Assembly (NCBI GenBank): GCA_026004095.1
Contig: BPIL01000001.1
Span: forward strand, 1 to 64,000
Origin: Meiothermus sp.
GTDB taxonomy: Bacteria; Deinococcota; Deinococci; Deinococcales; Thermaceae
Length of the DNA stretch: 64,000 nt
Direction of reading: 5' to 3'
The stretch's first letter is position 1; the number at the start of each line of letters is the position of its first letter. Shown in pieces: positions 1-7,934 of this stretch. The notes beneath the pieces were generated by a model. It was not told the DNA's origin. It worked only from the letters and a program-made list of their open reading frames with translations, and ran no database searches. The position numbers were made by a program, and so were the translations under genes.

Positions 1-945
1 CAGGCGGGCTGGTTCCAACACCTCCACCCGAGGCCCCCAGCTCTGCACCCAGGACAGAAGCTCCAGGGGGAAGTTGTCGTTGTCGGTGCCCACGGTAATA
101 CAAACCTCGAGGCCCCCGTCGGGGAGCCTCGAGGTAATACACAGGTTGGGGTAGCCGCCCTCCAGGATGCGGTAGGCGGCCTCAGGACGGAAGCGAAGCC
201 GAACCTCCACCGGCACACCGCCGCTGCTGCCCACCACCCCCCAGGCATTGGAGAGGTAGTGGCGGGGGTCGAAGTCCGGCGGGATGGTGTAGGCCCCGGG
301 CTCGCCCACCGCCCGCACCCGGCGCATCCGGCTCAGCTTGTAGGTGCGCAGGGCCTGGTGGTAGCCGCGCTCGAGCCCGATCACATACATCCCCAGGTTG
401 GTGCGGGCCACCTCGAGGAAGTAGACCTCGAGCACATTTTTGCGCGGCCTACCCGAGCCACCGGGCTTGAGGTAGTCGAACTCGATGCGCTGGCGCTTGA
501 ACCAGGCCTCGGCCACCACGGCCATGGCCTGCCCTTCATCACGGTGCTGCAGGGTGCGGCGCTCGAGGTCTTCGGTGCTCTTGAGCGCCAGCTCCTGGGC
601 CGGGGAGGGCAGCCGCCGGGCCAGCTTTTTGAGGGCCGAAAGATAGGTTGGCTCGTAGCCGGGGGTGTGGTGGTAGAGCATCCGCAGGGCGCTGTGGGTC
701 ACCAGCGCCTCCACCGGGCTCAGCTCGTAGCTTTGCAACAGCTGATACTGGGGAGAACGCCCCACCTTGCCCACCTCCACTGCCTGCAAGTCCTCGAGCA
801 GGTAGCGCAGGGCCGTGCGCTTATGAACCCCCAGTACCTGGGCCAGCTCACCGGCCGTGTAGGGCCTGACCGCCAGCAGGTCGCGGGCCTCCACTAAGCG
901 CAGCGCCTTTTTGTAATCCACACTTTCTCGGCGTGGCTGACCCAT
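1..945 (-). CDS. WYL-domain transcriptional regulator (3' end outside window)
   Basis: My own minus-strand translation gives an open frame of 315 codons from ATG at 945 to the window edge with no stop, so the C-terminus is missing. The N-terminus (MGQPRRESVDYKKALR) leads into a winged-helix region (about residues 18-60, 'YTAGELAQVLGVHKRTALRY') typical of DeoR/YafY-like regulators. The middle and C-terminal parts fit a WYL ligand-sensing domain: a hydrophobic strand pattern, 'RIEFDYLKPGG' and 'VIGLERGYHQALRTYKLSRM'. WYL regulators bind DNA and sense nucleic-acid or small-molecule ligands; the target here is unknown. There is no neighbour on the same strand for about 400 bp. The ORF track misses it because it runs off the end; the 259..897 plus ORF is its shadow. 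Confidence 0.85.
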   Translation of the reverse strand, partial: MGQPRRESVDYKKALRLVEARDLLAVRPYTAGELAQVLGVHKRTALRYLLEDLQAVEVGKVGRSPQYQLLQSYELSPVEALVTHSALRMLYHHTPGYEPTYLSALKKLARRLPSPAQELALKSTEDLERRTLQHRDEGQAMAVVAEAWFKRQRIEFDYLKPGGSGRPRKNVLEVYFLEVARTNLGMYVIGLERGYHQALRTYKLSRMRRVRAVGEPGAYTIPPDFDPRHYLSNAWGVVGSSGGVPVEVRLRFRPEAAYRILEGGYPNLCITSRLPDGGLEVCITVGTDNDNFPLELLSWVQSWGPRVEVLEPARL

Positions 946-1376
946 ATGGCTTTACCTACCTGCAAGTCTAGGTGCTGGCGTCCAGGTCTCGTCCAGATTG
1001 TCAGAAAAGCTTCTAGTTCGCTCATAAAACTTGATCGAATCGTGCTAATCTTTACCAGATTTTTCCTCATGGGAAGCGCCGTCGCGAGGTGAGGGTTACC
1101 TGGACTACCCGCCCCCACAACATTTGGGGCCACCGTCTACAACCCAATGGCCCGGCCTATTCCCAGGGGTGCCTGTCTGTAGGGCCAAGCTCATCAGCAC
1201 CAGCAGCAGGATTCCTTTCTTCAACCAACCGGATACCTTTTTATGAATGCCTCGTTTGTTTTCCACGCCCGCCAGTGTGGGCCCCGAGCGTGACAGAGCC
1301 TGTCTCGAATCTTTGACAAGCGAACAAACCCCTACCGCTTGGGCCTGAACCCAAGCCGACTTTATTGATGGCGTTA
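946..1376. other. Gene-poor intergenic stretch
   Basis: These 431 bases separate the WYL regulator from the NlpC/P60 gene. The track ORFs 894..1133 and 1089..1316 look like chance frames. The only coding candidate I see is a 39-codon TTG-started frame on the minus strand (1105..1224, listed separately). I see no tRNA, no clear rho-independent terminator and no repeat. Confidence 0.5.
1105..1224 (-). CDS. Possible small secreted peptide, 39 aa
   Basis: A minus-strand frame from TTG at 1224 to TAG encodes a short peptide. It begins 'MKKGILLLVLMSLALQ', which looks like a Sec signal peptide (two lysines followed by a hydrophobic stretch), and ends 'GPKCCGGG'. An AAAAGG lies about 11 bases upstream. 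The product would be a roughly 23-residue Gly/Pro/Cys peptide after cleavage. Support is weak: the start codon is unusual, the ribosome site is poorly spaced and a signal-like stretch can arise by chance. It could equally be noise in an otherwise empty gap. Confidence 0.25.
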   Translation of the reverse strand: MKKGILLLVLMSLALQTGTPGNRPGHWVVDGGPKCCGGG

Positions 1377-2282
1377 CTAGGGATGTACAGCTTGCAGGGC
1401 CTCCACCCGCTTGGCCCCGCGATAAACCCGCTTATAGAAAGGGCTGTCCAGGCTTTCGATTACCACCCGGCTGCCGTAGCTGTTGGCGTGGGCGAACACG
1501 CCCCGGCCCAGGTAGATGCCCACGTGGTCAATTTGGCGGCCTCCAAAGCTGAAGAACACCAGGTCGCCCTGGCGCATCGCACCCTGCACGGTGCTGAAGG
1601 CTTCCCACTGTTCGCGGCTGGTACGGGGCAGTCTGATGCCCACTTCGGCAAAGACCTGCTGTACAAACGCCGAACAGTCCACCGCACGGTCGGAGCTGGC
1701 CCCAAACACATAAGGCAGCCCCAGGTATTTGAGCACCACCAGGATCAGGGGGTGGGTGGGGTCGTAGTCGGTGTCGGCGGGCTGGGGCTGTGGGGCGGGG
1801 TCGGGCGCAGGCGGGGTGGGGTTGGGCAGCGGGGTCGGGTTCGTCAGACTGGCCGAAGCGCCCGCGGGCGGGGTGGGGCTGGGGTTGGCTGGGGGCGGGT
1901 TGGGTGTCGAGGCAGGTGGGTTGCTAGGGGCCACCGCTCCTGCCTGGGGAATCCGGAGCACCTGGCCGGGTGAAAGATTGGTGCCCTCGAGGCCGTTTTC
2001 CCGCTGAATAGCCTGCACCGTGGAGCCGTAGCGCCGGGCGATGGAAAAAAGCGTATCCCCCCGCTGAACAGTGTGTTGTATGGTACGGGCCGGCAGCTGC
2101 AGCACCTGCCCTACGCTCAGGGTGGCCTCGCTCAGGCCGTTGAGCCGCATCAGGATTTCCACGGTGGTCTCGTGGCGTTTGGCAATGGAGTACAGGGTGT
2201 CGCCGCGTTGCACCGTGTAGGTGGGCCCATTCTGGGCCAGCACCAGCGCAACCAGCCAGGGCAACACAGCAATTGTGCGCAT
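1377..2282 (-). CDS. LysM-LysM-NlpC/P60 cell-wall endopeptidase
   Basis: A secreted 301-residue peptidoglycan hydrolase. Residues 1-16 are a signal peptide. Two LysM modules follow (about 21-65 and 69-113, each starting Y/HTVQRGDTL), which bind glycan strands. A Pro/Ala/Thr-rich linker (about 115-170) joins them to a C-terminal NlpC/P60 domain. That domain has the catalytic Cys in 'AVDCSAFVQQ', His in 'DHVGIYLG' and a third polar residue in 'FAHANSYG'. Such enzymes cut the D-Glu-to-diamino-acid bond of stem peptides and act in wall turnover or cell separation. It is a single gene with its own promoter region (TATACT 9 bases before the ATG). Length and domain order are normal for the family. 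Confidence 0.93.
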   Translation of the reverse strand: MRTIAVLPWLVALVLAQNGPTYTVQRGDTLYSIAKRHETTVEILMRLNGLSEATLSVGQVLQLPARTIQHTVQRGDTLFSIARRYGSTVQAIQRENGLEGTNLSPGQVLRIPQAGAVAPSNPPASTPNPPPANPSPTPPAGASASLTNPTPLPNPTPPAPDPAPQPQPADTDYDPTHPLILVVLKYLGLPYVFGASSDRAVDCSAFVQQVFAEVGIRLPRTSREQWEAFSTVQGAMRQGDLVFFSFGGRQIDHVGIYLGRGVFAHANSYGSRVVIESLDSPFYKRVYRGAKRVEALQAVHP

Positions 2283-2499
2283 AACAAGGTAAGTATACGC
2301 TCAACCCCCCCGGCCTTGCGTTTATGAGCGGTTAATGCAGGCTGGCCTTTAGGCCCGGCGGAAAATCGTAAACATGAAATGGGTGATAAGGTTCGCAATT
2401 TCGTTTAAAGCCTAGCCATAAGAGTCCCTCACCCTGGCTGCGTAGCGTAGGAATCGAAGCCGAGTTAATCAGGCTTCAACAGCCCAAAAGGAGGTTTAT

Positions 2500-3729
2500 A
2501 TGCGAAAAAGCCGTGTAACCTTATTGGGGTTCATACTGGCCGTATTTTTCGGCACATTTGCCCACGCCCAGACCCAGTTCCGGGATGTTCCAGCCGGGCA
2601 CTGGGCCCGCCAGGCCGTGGAGTTTGCCGTGCAGTGTGGCCTCATCGAGGGTTTCCCCGACGGCACCTTCCGTGGCGACCAGAACCTGACCCGCTACCAG
2701 GCCGCCCTGATTTTCTTCCGCCTCTACCAGACCAACCGCCTCGAGAACGCCCAGCCCGAGTGCCGTCTGGCGGTAGAGCGGGGAGCCCAGGAGGTAGCCC
2801 CCGAGCTTCAGCAGCTACAGCAGCGCTTCGAGGCCCTCGAGCGCACCACCCAGGATCAGGCCGCCCAACTGGCCGCGCTCGAGGCTGAGGTTAAGCGGGC
2901 CATCGAGACCAGCCAGCAAGCCGCGGCCCTCGAGCAGCGCCTGGTGACCCTCGAGCAACAAGTCCAGCGCCTGGCCCAGGCCCCGGCCCAACCGGCAGGC
3001 CCCACCCCGGCCGAACTCCAGGCCCGCATCGCAGCCTTGGAGGAGCAAGTCCAGCGGCTGGCCCAGGCCCCTGCCGCCCCCACTGCTCCGCAGGAAGTAG
3101 CAGCCCTCGAGCGCCGCATCGCCGCGCTGGAGGAGCAGATTCGCAACCGCCCCGACACCGCCCGCGTGGCTGCCCTGGAAGAGCAGGTGCGCGGCCTGAG
3201 CAACCAGGTCACCACGCTGCAAAACCAGGTCAACGAGCTGCGCCAGCAAACCCAGCAACCCGCACCACAACCCCAGCCTGAGGTGCGGCCCCCCGAAGCT
3301 CCCACGCTCGCTGCACCCCCGGCCCGCAATTTTTACCTCGGTGTAGGTGCGGCCCTGGGCATCGTTCCTCAGCCCAGCGGGGGCATCTTTGACAGCAGCA
3401 ATATCAACCTTACCGGGATGGTAGGGGTGCGCGAGGCGTTGCTGGGATTCGGTTTGCGGGCCGGCCTGGACTACAACCTCAGCACCCAGGCCCTAGGAAT
3501 CGAGGCCTACCTGATGCGTCACTTCGGCAGTGAACTTGTTAGCCCCTACCTGGGGGTGGGCGCCCGCTTCCTGCCCGCCCAGGCCAACCCCATCTACGGC
3601 TCCGCCGCCGTGGGGCTCGACCTCAACCTGTTTGGCCCCCTCGGCCTCTTCGTGGAGGGCAACCCCCGCTTCGAGAACGGCGGCAACTTTGGCCTGGGGG
3701 CGCGGGCCGGCCTCAAGCTGAACTTCTAA
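2500..3729 (+). CDS. SLH-domain outer-envelope beta-barrel protein (OmpM/SlpA-like)
   Basis: A 409-residue protein preceded by a good ribosome site (AAAAGGAGG). Residues 1-23 are a signal peptide ending AHA. One SLH domain (about 25-75, 'FRDVPAGHWARQAVEFA', 'GFPDGTF') should bind pyruvylated secondary cell-wall polymer or peptidoglycan. A long coiled coil (about 90-255, repeats of AALEEQVQRLAQAPA) spans the periplasm. After a Pro-rich hinge, a C-terminal domain (about 280-409) of alternating strands ends in Phe ('LKLNF'), as outer-membrane barrels do. This layout is known in Thermus and Deinococcus tethering proteins. The barrel is much smaller than that of full-length SlpA, so a structural tether rather than a large porin is inferred. 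A strong terminator follows directly. Confidence 0.9.
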   Translation: MRKSRVTLLGFILAVFFGTFAHAQTQFRDVPAGHWARQAVEFAVQCGLIEGFPDGTFRGDQNLTRYQAALIFFRLYQTNRLENAQPECRLAVERGAQEVAPELQQLQQRFEALERTTQDQAAQLAALEAEVKRAIETSQQAAALEQRLVTLEQQVQRLAQAPAQPAGPTPAELQARIAALEEQVQRLAQAPAAPTAPQEVAALERRIAALEEQIRNRPDTARVAALEEQVRGLSNQVTTLQNQVNELRQQTQQPAPQPQPEVRPPEAPTLAAPPARNFYLGVGAALGIVPQPSGGIFDSSNINLTGMVGVREALLGFGLRAGLDYNLSTQALGIEAYLMRHFGSELVSPYLGVGARFLPAQANPIYGSAAVGLDLNLFGPLGLFVEGNPRFENGGNFGLGARAGLKLNF

Positions 3730-3746
3730 CGCGCACCCTTGAACAA

Positions 3747-3780
3747 AAAGAGCCCTCACCTGGGGGCTCTTTGTTTTTTT
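3747..3780 (+). terminator. Rho-independent terminator after SLH gene
   Basis: A perfect 9-bp stem (AAAGAGCCC / GGGCTCTTT, 8-nt loop) is followed by a run of seven T after one G. It lies 18 bases downstream of the SLH gene stop. Confidence 0.9.
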
Positions 3781-3820
3781 GAACCAGCAAGGACGCGGCC
3801 AGTGCCTATAATTCCCTGGG

Positions 3821-4246
3821 ATGCGCGCTTTTCTGGGATGGTTCACCGTCGCACTGAGCGGGTTTTTTGTGGTGGCCGCCATCAGCGACCTGGTGTCGGG
3901 CAACCTGGGAGAAGAGGGGCCTGGGGTTCTGGCGGGCATGGCGGTGTTTTTCACCATTGTGGGGGTGCTGGGCTACCGCCTGGCAACCTCCAAAACCCCC
4001 CAAAGCGTCGCGCAATCGCCCGAGCAGCGCATTCTGGCCGTAGCCAAGCAGATGCAGGGCCGGGTCACCCTGGCCGAGGTGGTGTTGCACTGCCAGCTAG
4101 AAACCGAGCAGGCCCGCGCCCACCTGCGCGAGATGATACGTAAGGGGCTGGCCGAACTCCACCTCAGCGACCAGGGGGACGAGGTCTATATGTTCGCCGG
4201 GTTTGCGCCCGAGACCAAGGAAACCGCCAAAGACCCCTTAGACTGA
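3821..4246 (+). CDS. Small membrane protein with C-terminal winged-helix-like domain
   Basis: 141 residues, not assigned to a known family. Two hydrophobic helices (about 4-26 and 36-56) are followed by a soluble part (about 65-130). That part reads like a small winged helix: 'EQRILAVAKQMQGRVTLAEVVLHCQLETEQARAHLREMIRKGL', then a short wing 'AELHLSDQGDEVYMF'. Similar proteins in Thermaceae are annotated only as hypothetical. A perfect TATAAT (3807-3812) ends 8 bases before the ATG and there is no Shine-Dalgarno, so the mRNA is probably leaderless. A membrane-tethered sensor or regulator is one possibility, but this is inference only. Confidence 0.75.
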   Translation: MRAFLGWFTVALSGFFVVAAISDLVSGNLGEEGPGVLAGMAVFFTIVGVLGYRLATSKTPQSVAQSPEQRILAVAKQMQGRVTLAEVVLHCQLETEQARAHLREMIRKGLAELHLSDQGDEVYMFAGFAPETKETAKDPLD

Positions 4247-4382
4247 GTCCCCCAGCAAGGAAGGCGCACCCCAGATACCCAGGCTATTTGCCCTTGCAAA
4301 AACGTGGCCCCTGTGTTATGTAATAAGCGTAATCGCCGAAATCCATTCGGTGTGTACCATCCAACACCTCCTGGAGGTTCGC

Positions 4383-5609
4383 ATGGGCATCCACTACCTG
4401 TTTCTGGACATGAACGCCTTCTTTGCCTCGGTGGAACAACAACTTCGGCCCGAGCTGCGCGGCAAGCCCGTGGCGGTGGTGCCCATGCTGGCCGAGACCA
4501 CCTGCTGCATTGCCGTCAGCTACGAGGCCAAGCGCTACGGCATCAAGACCGGGACGCTGGTACAGGATGCCCGGCTGCTGTGCCCCAGGCTCGAGCTGGT
4601 CGAGGCCCGCCCCAGGGAGTACATCCGCGTGCACCATCAAATTCTGCAGGCGGTAGACAGCGTGCTGCCCGTTGAGGCGGTGCTCTCGATTGACGAGATG
4701 GTCTGCAAGCTAATGGGGCGGGAAAGGGAGCCCGAAAACGCCCTGCAACTGGGTAGGCAGGTCAAAGAGGCCATCTACCGGCGCGTGGGGGGCCAGCTTC
4801 GCTGCTCGGTAGGGCTGGGGCCCAACCGGTTTCTGGCCAAGGTAGCCGCCGAGATGCACAAACCCGACGGCCTGACCCTGTTGCAGCCCTCCGACCTGCC
4901 CCACCGGCTCTACACGTTGCAACTGCGCGACCTGCCGGGCATCGGCCCCGGTATGGAGCGGCGCCTGTTCAAGCACGGGGTGACCACGGTGGAGGGGCTC
5001 TACCGGCTTTCCGCCCTCCAGCTCGCCCAGGTCTGGGGCAGCCGGGTGCACGGCCTGGCCTGGTGGCACCGCCTGCGGGGCGCCGACCTGCCCGAGGCAC
5101 CCACAAGGCGGCGCAGCCTGGGCCACTCGCACGTGCTGCCCCCGGTGTTCCGTAGTGAGGCCGGGGCCCGCGCGGTGCTCACCCGGCTGGTGCACCGGGC
5201 CGCCGCCCGGCTACGCCACGAGGGCTACTGGGCGGGTTCGCTGGCCCTGTTTTTGCGCTTTCTGGAGGGTGGCGAGCAGCGCAAATGGGAGGCCCATATC
5301 CGCATCCAGCCCAGCCAGGACACCCTGACCCTGTTGCGGGTGGCCCTTGGGCTCTGGCAGCAGAAGCCCGAGGGCACCCCCTTCAAGGTGGGCATCGCCC
5401 TAGGCCGCCTGACACCGGCGCTCGAGCTGAGTGAGCCGCTGTTTGAGTCCGAGCAAAAACTGGTGCGGCTGGCCCAGGCCATGGACAAGGCCAACAGCAA
5501 GTACGGCCCCCAGGCCCTCTACTTTGCCGGTATGCACCGCACCGAGCAGAGCGCCGTGACCCGCATCGCCTTTAACCGCATCCCCGACCTGGATTTGCCG
5601 GAGATCTAG
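4383..5609 (+). CDS. dinB: Y-family DNA polymerase (DinB/Pol IV-like)
   Basis: A 408-residue translesion polymerase. I chose ATG 4383 over the longer track ORF because TGGAGGT lies 9 bases upstream and the family begins with 'YLFLDMNAFFASVE'. Palm residues are intact: the first Asp in LDMN, and the SIDE pair in 'VLSIDEMV'. The second Asp of the usual DMD is Asn, which is not a metal ligand. A helix-hairpin-helix (about 175-200, 'LRDLPGIGPGMERRLFKHGV') and a little-finger domain follow. The protein ends near 'TRIAFNRIPDLDLPEI', which may serve as a clamp-binding tail. It bypasses damaged template bases. I see no obvious LexA box upstream. It could also be an ImuB-like paralogue, but the catalytic residues argue for an active polymerase. 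Confidence 0.88.
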   Translation: MGIHYLFLDMNAFFASVEQQLRPELRGKPVAVVPMLAETTCCIAVSYEAKRYGIKTGTLVQDARLLCPRLELVEARPREYIRVHHQILQAVDSVLPVEAVLSIDEMVCKLMGREREPENALQLGRQVKEAIYRRVGGQLRCSVGLGPNRFLAKVAAEMHKPDGLTLLQPSDLPHRLYTLQLRDLPGIGPGMERRLFKHGVTTVEGLYRLSALQLAQVWGSRVHGLAWWHRLRGADLPEAPTRRRSLGHSHVLPPVFRSEAGARAVLTRLVHRAAARLRHEGYWAGSLALFLRFLEGGEQRKWEAHIRIQPSQDTLTLLRVALGLWQQKPEGTPFKVGIALGRLTPALELSEPLFESEQKLVRLAQAMDKANSKYGPQALYFAGMHRTEQSAVTRIAFNRIPDLDLPEI

Positions 5610-5744
5610 CCATCACTCGCAAGACCGTGTTTTCGAAGGACTGACCGCCCCCGACGGGTCTCGAGGTTCAAATAATCAGCACCAGGCCCGAAAGCCCAAC
5701 CGCCCAACTTTGCGCTTTTGGCTCCGGGCCTTAAGCTAGAACCC

Positions 5745-7592
5745 GTGAGCGCCCTTTACCGCCAGGCCCGCCCCACCACCTTCAACGAGTTGGTGGGGCA
5801 GGAGCATGTCAAGGAAGTGCTGCTCAACGCCCTGCGTTCGGGGCGGCTGGCCCAGGCCTACCTGTTTTCGGGGCCCCGGGGGGTGGGCAAGACCAGCAGC
5901 GCCCGGCTGATTGCCCAGGCGGTCAACTGCTCGAGCGATCCCAGGCCCTGCGGCACCTGCGAGGGCTGCCGGCTGGTGCGGGAGGGGCGGCACCCCGATG
6001 TACTGGAAATTGACGCCGCCTCCAACAACTCGGTGGAGGACGTGCGCGAGCTGCGCGAGCGCATCCTGCTAAGCCCCATCCTGGGCCAGCACAAGGTGGT
6101 GATCCTGGACGAGGCCCACATGATGTCCAAGAGCGCCTTCAACGCGCTACTGAAGACGCTGGAGGAACCCCCGCCCCACGTGATTTTCATCTTTGCCACC
6201 ACCGAGCCCGAGCGCATGCCCCCCACCATCCTCTCGCGCACCCAGCACTTCCGCTTCCGGCGGCTTTCCGAGGCCGAGATTGTGGAGAAGCTCGAGCGCA
6301 TCCTGGCCGGACTGGGCCGCGAGGCCGAGCCCCCGGCCCTGCAACTCGTGGCCCGGCTGGCCGACGGGGCCATGCGCGACGCGGAGAGCCTTCTGGACAG
6401 GCTGCTCACCCTCGAGGGCCCCCTCACCCTCAAGCAAACCGAGGACGCCCTGGGGCTGCCCCCCCAGGAGGCGCTGTTTGCGCTGGCCGAGGCCCTGGAC
6501 AGAGGGCAGCTTCGCCCGGCTTTGGAGCAGGCCCATCACCTGTACACCCAGGGCTTCGCCGCCCGCACCCTGGCCCAGGGGCTCCTGGAAGCCCTGCGGG
6601 CCGGGCTGTATGGGCGCATGGGGCTGGGCACGGGCCCCCACCTGAACCAGCCCGACGAGCGCCTGGTGGCCGCCATGACCTTGCTGGACGAGGCCCAGGA
6701 GCGCCTCCTCAAGCGCTCCGACGCCCTCTCGCTGGAGCTGGCCCTCCTCGGCGCCTACCAGGCCCTCCACCAAACCCCTACCGCCGCAAGCGCAACAGCA
6801 GCCGTTGCACCGCCCAGCATCCCCGACTTCGACCCCAGGCCCAAAAAGCTCGAGGCCCGCAAGGAGGCCCCCGCCGCGCCAACCAGCACCCCACCCCCTT
6901 CCCCAGGCGTGGCCGACCTTGCTTCGGAGTGGCGGCGGGTTATGGGCGCGCTCAAGGTGACCATCCGCGGCTTCGTGCGCGAGGCCGAGCCGCGCTTTGA
7001 AGAGGACAGGCTGGTGCTTCTGTTCCCCGAGCGGGCCAGCTTCCACTTCCAGAGGGCGCAGAAGCACCTCGAGGACATCCAGAAGGCGGTTCGGGAGGTG
7101 CTGGGCCTCGAGCAGGTCGAACTGCGCCTGGGCGGGAAAAAAAAACTAGCGGATGAGCCTGCGGGGTTCAGTCCCAACGGCGCACGGAGTGCGCTCCGTC
7201 CCGAGGGGGATCGTCCCAATGGTGTACGGTCGCCAGACCGTCCCGAAGGGGATCGTCCACCAACCCCACCCCCAACGGAACCCCCCAGCACCCCAGATAT
7301 AGCCGCTCCAGCTTCCCCCCCCACCGATGCGCCCTGGGAGGAACCCGGTCCCTCCCTGGAGGGAGGCCCGCCCGAACCGGAACCCTGGAACCCCGAAGCG
7401 ACCCTCTTTGACCCCAACCCGCCCGACGCAGCCCTCGAGGAGGGCGAAGGCCAGCCCGGCCTGCTCGAGGACCCGCGTTTTCAGAAGCTCATCCAGCTAT
7501 TCGGCGGAAGGCTGCGCAAGTTTTACCCCGAGGCTCCGCGCGAGGGGGCGCTCGAGGCCCCCATCCCCGAGAGCGAAGGGGAACCAGACTGA
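5745..7592 (+). CDS. dnaX: DNA polymerase III tau/gamma subunit
   Basis: The clamp-loader ATPase, 615 residues as tau. GTG 5745 is preferred because it gives 'MSALYRQARP', the Thermus N-terminus, and TAAGCT sits 7 bases upstream, suggesting a leaderless mRNA. Visible motifs are Walker A 'GPRGVGKTSS', a four-Cys zinc module ('CSSDPRPCGTCEGC'), 'DEAHMMSKSAFNALLKTLEEPP' and the sensor 'SRTQHFRFRRL'. The tau-specific C-terminal region binds polymerase and helicase. An A9 run at 7137-7145 should give a shorter gamma form by slippage, and a tandem 42-bp palindromic repeat encodes part of the linker (both listed separately). The gene stands alone, followed by a CsoR-family gene. Confidence 0.95.
   Translation: MSALYRQARPTTFNELVGQEHVKEVLLNALRSGRLAQAYLFSGPRGVGKTSSARLIAQAVNCSSDPRPCGTCEGCRLVREGRHPDVLEIDAASNNSVEDVRELRERILLSPILGQHKVVILDEAHMMSKSAFNALLKTLEEPPPHVIFIFATTEPERMPPTILSRTQHFRFRRLSEAEIVEKLERILAGLGREAEPPALQLVARLADGAMRDAESLLDRLLTLEGPLTLKQTEDALGLPPQEALFALAEALDRGQLRPALEQAHHLYTQGFAARTLAQGLLEALRAGLYGRMGLGTGPHLNQPDERLVAAMTLLDEAQERLLKRSDALSLELALLGAYQALHQTPTAASATAAVAPPSIPDFDPRPKKLEARKEAPAAPTSTPPPSPGVADLASEWRRVMGALKVTIRGFVREAEPRFEEDRLVLLFPERASFHFQRAQKHLEDIQKAVREVLGLEQVELRLGGKKKLADEPAGFSPNGARSALRPEGDRPNGVRSPDRPEGDRPPTPPPTEPPSTPDIAAPASPPTDAPWEEPGPSLEGGPPEPEPWNPEATLFDPNPPDAALEEGEGQPGLLEDPRFQKLIQLFGGRLRKFYPEAPREGALEAPIPESEGEPD
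7137..7145 (+). promoter_or_regulatory. A9 slippery run in dnaX (tau/gamma switch)
   Basis: Nine consecutive A read as AAA AAA AAA (Lys465-467). One extra A shifts reading to a TGA at 7154-7156; one fewer A meets TAG at 7147-7149. Either gives a gamma-like product of about 467-470 residues lacking the tau tail. Thermus thermophilus dnaX is known to use transcriptional slippage on an A9 run at the equivalent place. Confidence 0.85.
7171..7254 (+). repeat. Tandem 42-bp palindromic repeat inside dnaX
   Basis: Two abutting 42-bp units (7171-7212, 7213-7254) encode PNGxRSxxRPEGDR twice, in frame. Each carries a 6-bp stem with 4-base loop at the same place: ACGGAG/CTCCGT at 7184-7199 and ACGGTC/GACCGT at 7226-7241. 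The stems differ by compensated changes. Confidence 0.85.
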
Positions 7593-7655
7593 GACCGGGA
7601 ACGCGCTGGATGGGCTGCGCACAGCTCAAAGCAGGGGGTGTAGACTAACATTGCC

Positions 7656-7931
7656 ATGAATACCAGCGACCTCAACGGGGAGACTCTGGACGGCATTCTC
7701 AAGCGCTTGCGTCGCATAGAAGGACAGGTGCGGGGCTTACAAAAAATGGTCGAGGAAGGACGCCCCTGCGAGGAAGTACTCACCCAGATGACCGCCACCA
7801 AAAAAGCCATGGAGTCGGCTTCTACCCTCATCCTACAGGAGTTCCTGACCCTCTGCGCCCTTGACATCGCGAAAGGCGACGCGCAAAAACCCGCGCAAAT
7901 TGCCGCGATGCTGCGCAAGTTTGCAGGATAA
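7656..7931 (+). CDS. CsoR/FrmR-family repressor, CstR-like (no metal His)
   Basis: A 91-residue all-helical DUF156 repressor with the family signature 'LKRLRRIEGQVRGLQKMVEEG'. Copper-sensing CsoR uses a Cys-His-Cys set. Here Cys38 and Cys67 are present with the standard 29-residue spacing, but the His position (Cys minus 4) is Phe63. That pattern is the one described for persulfide sensors of the CstR type, so sulfane-sulfur sensing is more likely than copper sensing. A second paralogue with the same feature lies at 51190. The next gene is convergent, so this gene appears monocistronic and its target is not evident. Possible -10 boxes (TAGACT, TAACAT) precede the ATG. Confidence 0.88.
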   Translation: MNTSDLNGETLDGILKRLRRIEGQVRGLQKMVEEGRPCEEVLTQMTATKKAMESASTLILQEFLTLCALDIAKGDAQKPAQIAAMLRKFAG

Positions 7932-7934
7932 GGG

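Noticed and set aside
2400-2480. Third copy of the interspersed repeat before the SLH gene
   Set aside because: Only short matches (CCCTCACC, GGCTGCGTAGCGTAGGAATC); the motif spacing is not kept.
6147-7067. 306-residue minus ORF inside dnaX
   Set aside because: A typical GC-rich mirror frame opposite a strongly supported gene, with low-complexity Gly/Leu/Gln text.
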